A stretch of DNA of 64,000 nucleotides, taken from assembly GCA_032719365.1 (NCBI GenBank), contig CM064874.1, positions 31,234,716-31,298,715 of the forward strand, given 5' to 3'. A program made the position numbers and the translations under genes. The stretch is from Prinsepia uniflora. Its lineage: Eukaryota; Streptophyta; Magnoliopsida; Rosales; Rosaceae. Of the stretch, positions 58,007 to 64,000 are shown one piece after another. Under the pieces are notes generated by a model, which was given only the letters and a program-made list of their open reading frames with translations, did no database searches and was not told the DNA's origin. Positions within the stretch are counted from its first letter, which is position 1. The number at the start of each line of letters is the position of its first letter.

Positions 58007-58020
58007 AATACCCCCACACT
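58007..58020 (-). promoter_or_regulatory. Polypurine tract of the Athila-like element
   Basis: Minus strand AGTGTGGGGGTATT immediately before TGATAAGCC. A second similar tract, AAGTGTGGGGGAAGGG (minus), lies near 59284-59299, as is usual in Athila-type elements after the coding region. Confidence 0.6.
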
Positions 58021-59551
58021 TATATTTTTCTAGTGCCTAAAAAATACCAAAACAAACTAAGGCTTTGAAACTCATCTTTCTTCATTTTTTTGTTTTTCTA
58101 AAAATAAAAAACTACTAAGGCCTTAACCATTTTTCTCAAATTGTATCAACATTAGTATAGCCTTAAAGATTTACACTAAGAAGCTACATAACTATGGAAA
58201 TCCAAAGTTAATGCATCATAACAAAATGTTTTGACAAGTAAGACAAAGAGTAAACTTGGTGAAATGTATCTCAACATGAATAATACAAGTATGAATCAAC
58301 TCACAAGATAAGCACTCATGATTTCCACTCAATGTGTATAGGGTTTGTGTTTGCACTCAAGGTATGTGAGAAAGATGCTCACATAAAAGAAAGTAAGTTA
58401 CTTCATAAAAATTTCAAACATAAACCATAAGATAGTGAACATACTTACACAAATGAACCAAAACCATAAGCTTACTCAAGTGATAGACTTAACTAATCAA
58501 AGTTTACTCATCTCAAGGATCATAAGGTCTTAATTTGAAGGTTATAATGGGGCTAGGTGTAGAGGCAAGGAATTTTAGGATAGTGGCATTAAATTTTGTT
58601 TCAGGACTCAACAAAAGGCTCCATCATAAAAGCAGAAGTATTTTCCATGGTCATAGGAACAAGTATCAACTTTTTGAGCCTTGATCTTCATTATCAACAT
58701 CTTTTGAATTTGTAATTAGGGCAAGGGGCCGAAATTCTTCATGTAGGCCTTCAATCTTCATTGTTTCAAATCACAAGTATAGGGGACTTAGCTCAATACT
58801 TCTCATAGAATAAGTGGTGTTAACCCTATTTCCTTAATCATGTCCAAAATCAAATAATTTATTGACTTAAAAGCTTTGAAAATCACATAGAATAAGTTCT
58901 AGTACTCTAGAATTCATTAAAAGTTATGGCAAGCAGTTATGAGGCATATGAATATAAATTTAAACAAAGAACTCCTATGAATCACTCAGCAAAGAAGTAT
59001 ATAAGGCTCTAAAGCTCACATAGGGTTTATATGATTCATACATATCTTAACATGCCCGTTATGTACCAGTTTATTATGCATCATCTACAAAAAGTCATAA
59101 AAATTAAATCATAAAGAATTAAAAAAAAATGAATTCAAGTTGTAGTGATCATCTTTTAGCCATGATATCTTTATTAATCTGTCATTTTTATCAACGACAG
59201 GCTAAAGGGCATCCTAAGACTCATTAAAACACTAAATTTTTGTTCTTCTATTTTCGAAATAAGACTCAATAAAGTTGTAAACCCTTCCCCCACACTTAAA
59301 TATGACATTGTCCGCAATGTATTAAAGTGAAAGCAGAGAATCTAAGTAAGGAGAATTGATTTACGAAAATAAAGCAATAAAGACATAAAGTAACTAATAG
59401 TAAAGAACGTGAAGGGTTTAAGAAAGCAAATCTCTGTTTGATGGCTCCTCCACTTCTTTGTCATTGGGTTGCCTCCTAAGAAGCGCTTGAAGTTTATTAT
59501 CCATTCAGCCTAGACTGGATGCTTCATTTACTCGTTATGTACATCCGGATC
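58021..59551 (-). other. Athila-like 3' untranslated region
   Basis: About 1.5 kb of AT-rich DNA with no ORF above 60 codons, between the integrase stop codon and the PPT. Near 59284-59325 the minus strand has GCGGACAATGTCATATTTAA followed by GTGTGGGGG, a motif familiar from Athila-type elements. No envelope-like ORF is recognisable. Confidence 0.55.
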
Positions 59552-59660
59552 TTAGAGGCTCGTGAATGCTTCCAAGTAGGGTTTCAACCGGTGGCCATTG
59601 ATTTTGAATTCTTTCCTGGTGATAGCTGATTGAACCTGTACAACACTATGAGAGAAAACA
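59552..59660 (-). pseudogene. Athila-like integrase, 3'-terminal part
   Basis: Minus strand reads VVQVQSAITRKEFKINGHRL then KPYLEAFTSL and a stop at 59554-59552. This is the usual FxVNGxRLKPY end of Athila-type integrases. It continues the frame broken off at 62711, across the solo LTR. Confidence 0.8.
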
Positions 59661-62600
59661 TGACAGGACCCACCCCGATTATCACCCCAATAACCGAGGT
59701 GAACCCTGCTCCCGTCTGACAACCCAGCACAAAAGACCGAAACAACCTCACGAACTACAAATTACACTGTCAGACGAAGGAGAATTTAAAACAACCCAGA
59801 GTCAACAGTTATATAGAGCATAGTACCAAAATAAGGTAAAAAAAGACTACACACAGAGTCCACGCACAACGGGAAAAATTAACGTCGGAAACACTCCGGG
59901 GTCACTCTATGCCTCTGACTCTGCCTCAACGTCAACCCCTGCGCTAGCTCCACGACCTGGAGGGCAATTAAAAACCAGAAAATGTGAGTGGACCAAAAAG
60001 AATAAAAGTTTCAAAAACCCATTTCATAACAAACCAGGGTTTAGCCCTCCGTTTTGAAAACATGCATGCATAACACAATTTTTGAAAACATTTATTAATC
60101 ACATTATTTTCATCATGGAAACCGCAACAATATAAACACAGTATGATAAACGTTATAAAACATTAACAGTAAAACATAAAATACCAATATAATCATCCGA
60201 TCAAACCTGCTGGATCTTTCCGAGTCTTTAAACTCCTGAGTCTTTAAACTCAATCCAGGCCTCAATATAATCCGAGTATTTAAACTCCCGAGTCATTAAA
60301 CTCAACAGGCCTGCGGGGGAAAATATCAATATATCCGAGTCTTTAAACTCCTGAGTCTTTAAACTCAATCCGGGTCTTTAAACCCAATCTGTGCTCGTCC
60401 CCCGTCAATCATAATCCGGGTCTTTAAACCCAATAACCAGATCCAGAAAATCCAATCCAAAACCGTTTGAAAACCATTTCGAAATCCATATCCAAACCCG
60501 AATCCGAAATCACTGGCTCGAAGCCCTTCTGGCATCCAGAACCGTCATTCCGAACCCAAATCCGGAAATCCACTTTTCAACTTTAAAACCAAATTCCGCT
60601 TTCTGAAATCCGATTTAAAAACCAAAAACCTTGATCACCAAATCATGTCTCAAATCCATTTATAATCATTGAAAACCAAGTATAGATTGAAAGCCCAAAA
60701 TCAGCAAAGCCTTTCTCGTAAAACGTGCCAAATACGTAATTTCTTGAAAAACGTGCAATTATGTAAAAAAGTTATAGCATATTCAAATAATCATGAAATC
60801 ACATATAAAACCATAAAATAAGATAATAAAAACAGTTATGCATGCTCAGTTATAAGGAAGAAGTGCGCTCACAGTTACCGGGCACGTCACTCGCGTCCTG
60901 AACGTCCTGTACGTTCCTCGACCTCCTCGGGGATTCTCGGTCCTATCAACAGTCACCAAAATACGTCACTAACAAGGCCACTAAGGTTCTCCTATTTTTC
61001 CCCAATTTTCCCGAACTTCGAACGTAACCAACCGGGACCCTAAACCTTCAACCTCGTAGAACTAACCCGAAGCAACGTCCGATCGTCCCGAAACCTATTC
61101 CAAAAGACTCGTTACAACGATTAGACCAAAAACCTAATTGAACACTTCCCCAGATACCGCCGCACGCGCCCCCACGCGCCGCCCAAAGTGGCTGCGTGTG
61201 GGCCTCACGCGCCTGCACAGGAATACTATTCATCGTCTTCCTCAGCCACTCGACCGGTCTGAACCGGCGTTCCCGGTTCCTCGCTTTTTTCGATCCATTT
61301 TCACTCCTTTTTATCCCCCTAGTTTCGTCCTTGTCTGGGTAGTTGATTCCACTTATTAATTCATGAAAACCGTTACACAATCCTAACAACCAAAGCTCGA
61401 AGAAAACCCAGAAATGTCGAGTTTCTGTCTTCGACCGCCCTCGGCCACCGTAGGGCTCTAGGTCGATACCTAAGGTTCCTAACACCTTCCTAAAACTAAT
61501 AGGGTCACTAGAAACCGTCGACACTCCTCCAAACGTCACGACATTCAAATTGAAGCAAACAGTAAAACAGAGGACTGTACAAGCTTACCCGGCCAACCGT
61601 GCAATCCCCCGTCTCGGTTTCGAGTCCTAGAGGTTCCTTGGACCCTACTAAACCCACTAGACCTCACCAGACACCTCGACTCGTTCTCAAAAGCCACGAC
61701 TTTCACTTCGAAATCCAACGACAAAACAGAGCAAGCAAAGGGAAACCAGAAATTACCTGCGCTCAGGCCGCCACCGTGAGCTCCACCCTGCCTACTCGAC
61801 TCCCCAAGTCCTCCTCCGTCCTTTGAACACCACCAGCTACCACAAGTGCTCAAGCACGGTAGCACCACCACCAAACTCCCTCTCTGTTTTCCTGAGAACT
61901 CACTCTTCCCTCACACACCAACACTCACCTCTTCGTCTTCTCAACACAAACCTTGCACTCTTAACCTCCCTCTGATCACACTCACACACTAACAAGGATC
62001 ACACCTCTCTGTAATTGCTCGATTTCCCTCTCAATCCCAGTCTCTGCTCTTCTTTCCCACAAACACGGCTACACACTCGAACAATCCAATTAATTTAACC
62101 CGTGCACAAGCTAGAACCCATTAGAGCATCCCCATGTGTCCATAATCCCATGGTCCCTCTCAAAAAATATCCAATTACACCTGTACACTTGTCCTCATCT
62201 TATTTGCACAAATCCCAATGCACCAAAAAAACCAAAATGCCCCTGTGAGTTAAAATTACCATTTTTCCCTTCGTCATTCTAGACTCGTATCTCGCCCGTC
62301 CAATGTCCGATGAAAGCATGCCGCCTATCCTTGAACTCAGGACGACGAGATCTACCTAACGGTCCTTGGTCTACGTGAAAATGACAAGTCTAGCAAAAAG
62401 TCAACTTTTACCCCTTCGTTTACTCAAATTTCGGTAATGCCCTCAACCTTCCGAACATCATAACTTCCTCCTCGGATGTCAGAATCGGGTATGCCACCTG
62501 TCTACGGACTCATGACGTCCCGAGCTACGTCACGGTCATTGGTCAATGTCCAATTGACCGCCCGAACTAAAAGTCAACATTTTGCCCAACTAGGGGCAAA

Positions 62601-62710
62601 CTCGTCATTCTGCGCCCAAAGTCCAAAAGTAACCAACTAACCACCAATTAGGCTTACTAATCCGTCACTAATCACTTTACTAATCCCGACTCCGGGGACG
62701 GGTCGTTACA
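59661..62710 (-). repeat. Solo LTR inserted in the Athila-like integrase
   Basis: 3050 bp from TGACAGGACCC to GGTCGTTACA on the plus strand, flanked by the exact duplication AAACA (59656-59660 and 62711-62715). No PBS or PPT beside it. It is related to the Y minus-strand LTRs and contains boundaries 59983-59993 and 60863-60873, hairpin repeats 60222-60430, the GC-rich CACGCGC block 61160-61215 and the TGACGT-type motif 62513-62532. Confidence 0.9.
60222..60430 (-). repeat. GAGT/GGGT hairpin repeats
   Basis: Eight units of GAGTCTTTAAACTC or GGGTCTTTAAACCC type. One has loop ATTTAA, another CATTAA, with the stems kept. Confidence 0.75.
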
Positions 62711-63720
62711 AAACATGAGTAAGATGATAATGGCCTTCCCATCGAGAACGAAGCTTACTTGGAAATAGTTTAAGCTGTGATTTGAAGAGTAGAAATTTTT
62801 TACCAATGCGGAAGTACTTTCCACGGATCATCCTATCATGTAAGGCCTTGGTTCTTCTTTGTAGATCCATGAACTATCAAATGCATCATTCCGAATTTCT
62901 TCAAGTTCACAAACTTGCAACTTTCGATGTATTCCTACTTCATTAGTGTCCATGTTGAATCTCTTAACTGCCCACCAAGCTGTGTGTTCCAATTCCACGG
63001 GAAGATGGCATGCTTTGCCATAGACTAGTCGAGAAGGTGACATACCGATGGGGGTTTTGTAAGAAGTTCTGTAGGCCCACAAAGCATCTTCTAACCTTGC
63101 ATTACAATCCTTGCGTGAGGGTCCAATAGTTCTCTCAAGTATCTTCTTTATTTCCCGGTTCTAACTTCTGTTAAACCTTTGGTTTGAGGGTGATATGGAA
63201 TTGATACCTTATGAATGATTCCATACTTTATTAATAGTGCGCCAACTATTTTGTTGCAAAAGTGGCTTCCCCCATCACTAATCATTACTCGGGGCATACC
63301 AAATCTAGAAAATATGTTAGTGCGAAGGAAAACTGCAACAACTTTAGAATCATTAGTATGGATAGCTTAAGCTTCCACCTGTTTTGATACATAACCCACA
63401 ATAAGAAGTATATACTCAAAACCAAAAGAAGAAGGAAATGGACCCATGAAGTCTATACCCAACAAATCAAAGATTTCGACATGCAGAATGTAAGTTTGTG
63501 GTATTTGATCTCTAGGTCCTAGATTACCTGATTTTTTACATTTATCACAAGTAGCACAAAATGCATGAGCATCACGAAATAAAGAAGGCCAAAAGAAACT
63601 TGAATCTAACACCTTAAGGGCAGTTTTCTTGGAACCAAAATGCCCCTCGTATGCTTCAGTACGAAAAAATGCAAGAATAGAGTTATGTTCATTTTCCGGG
63701 TACACATTTCCTAAGAACTA
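62711..63720 (-). pseudogene. Athila-like integrase, main part
   Basis: 63367-63705 reads EAYEGHFGSKKTALKVLDSS, FFWPSLFRDAHAFCATCDKC (zinc-binding C-x2-C) and LLGIDFMGPFPSSFGFEYIL (first catalytic Asp), then a stop. The 63083-63366 stretch reads MPRVMISDGGSHFCNKIVG (second Asp) and IPYHPQTKGLTEV (Glu) with further stops. 62828-63082 reads MWAYRTSYKTPIGMSPSRLV and GKACHLPVELEHTAWWAVKR, characteristic of the Athila clade. After a frame change come KSQLKLFPSKLRSRWEGHYH and the solo LTR at 62710. It would insert element cDNA into the genome; now broken by stops, frameshifts, and a 3-kb insertion. Confidence 0.85.
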
Positions 63721-63735
63721 AATCAGAGCATTGTT

Positions 63736-64000
63736 TCAACAAGTAAGGTTCATCCCATAAGTAAGTTCTAGAGTTATGTTTAAGCTTATCACATTGATAT
63801 CTAGGCATGGGACTTGGGTTTCATCCAATGTACTAGAGGCATAGTAAATGACATAGGGCTTCTTGTCCTTTCTTTGTTCTAAGATAGCTCCTACTGTATA
63901 GTCGGAGGCATCACACATGAGCTCGAATGGTAAAGACCAATCTGGGGCACAGAAGATAAGGGCATTGGTGAGCAACTCCTTTAGCTTGTCCAAGGCCTCT
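63736..64000 (-). pseudogene. Athila-like RNase H, partial and internally deleted
   Basis: 63840-63993 reads PDWSLPFELMCDASDYTVGA and ILEQRKDKKPYVIYYASSTL, the N-terminal RNase H segment with its first catalytic Asp, entering from beyond the window. After DETQ the expected TEKELLAVVFA-type Glu segment and the rest of the domain are absent, and within about 75 bases the sequence reaches the WDEPYLLKQC stretch that belongs ahead of integrase. Several hundred bases were therefore deleted. Confidence 0.75.

Overview
The window reads as plant heterochromatin-type DNA made almost entirely of nested long-terminal-repeat (LTR) retrotransposons of the Ty3/gypsy superfamily. I see no intact cellular gene, rRNA, tRNA gene or CRISPR array. 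A plant host is indicated by a Tekay/Del-type chromovirus pol, an Athila-type integrase, very long (2.6-3.1 kb) LTRs, and primer-binding sites matching the 3' end of initiator-Met tRNA. The species cannot be told from the sequence.

Layout, outermost to innermost. (1) The left edge (1-2184) is a broken plus-strand gypsy element: an LTR end, decayed pol 3' end, polypurine tract, and an internally deleted 3' LTR. (2) 2185-2771 is unassigned, rich in TGACGTCA and CACGTG motifs. (3) A minus-strand Athila-like element runs from 2772 past 64000. Its 3' LTR is split into three pieces (2772-3002, 43942-43959, 56909-58006) by two large insertions only 18 bp apart. Its integrase gene is split by a solo LTR (59661-62710, target-site duplication AAACA). 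(4) Insertion X (3003-43941, plus strand, duplication AAATA) is a non-coding LARD-like element that is itself a head-to-tail LTR-int-LTR-int-LTR array. (5) Inside the first LTR of X sits a 17.2-kb minus-strand LARD-like array (5726-22943, duplication GTATT) with three full LTRs, one LTR fragment, and a repeat period of about 6.58 kb. (6) Inside the first internal region of X sits a minus-strand Tekay-like element Z (24142-34512), the only copy here with a recognisable gag-protease-RT-RNase H-integrase series, all broken by stops and frameshifts. (7) Insertion Y (43960-56908) joins a plus-strand LTR, carrying a nested solo LTR at 46370-48984, to a minus-strand LTR-int-LTR-int(partial) array whose internal region encodes only gag.

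The elements appear related. Non-coding and gag-only copies share PBS, PPT and LTR landmarks with the coding copy Z, so they would have depended on proteins supplied by an autonomous relative (inference). The most unusual signal is in the LTRs. A central module is bracketed by an inverted pair of conserved boundaries (TGTGAGTGGAC...TGCATGCA and its reverse). Between them lie strings of short perfect hairpins. In several repeat families the loop stays constant while the two stem arms change together, which suggests selection or templating at the level of structure.
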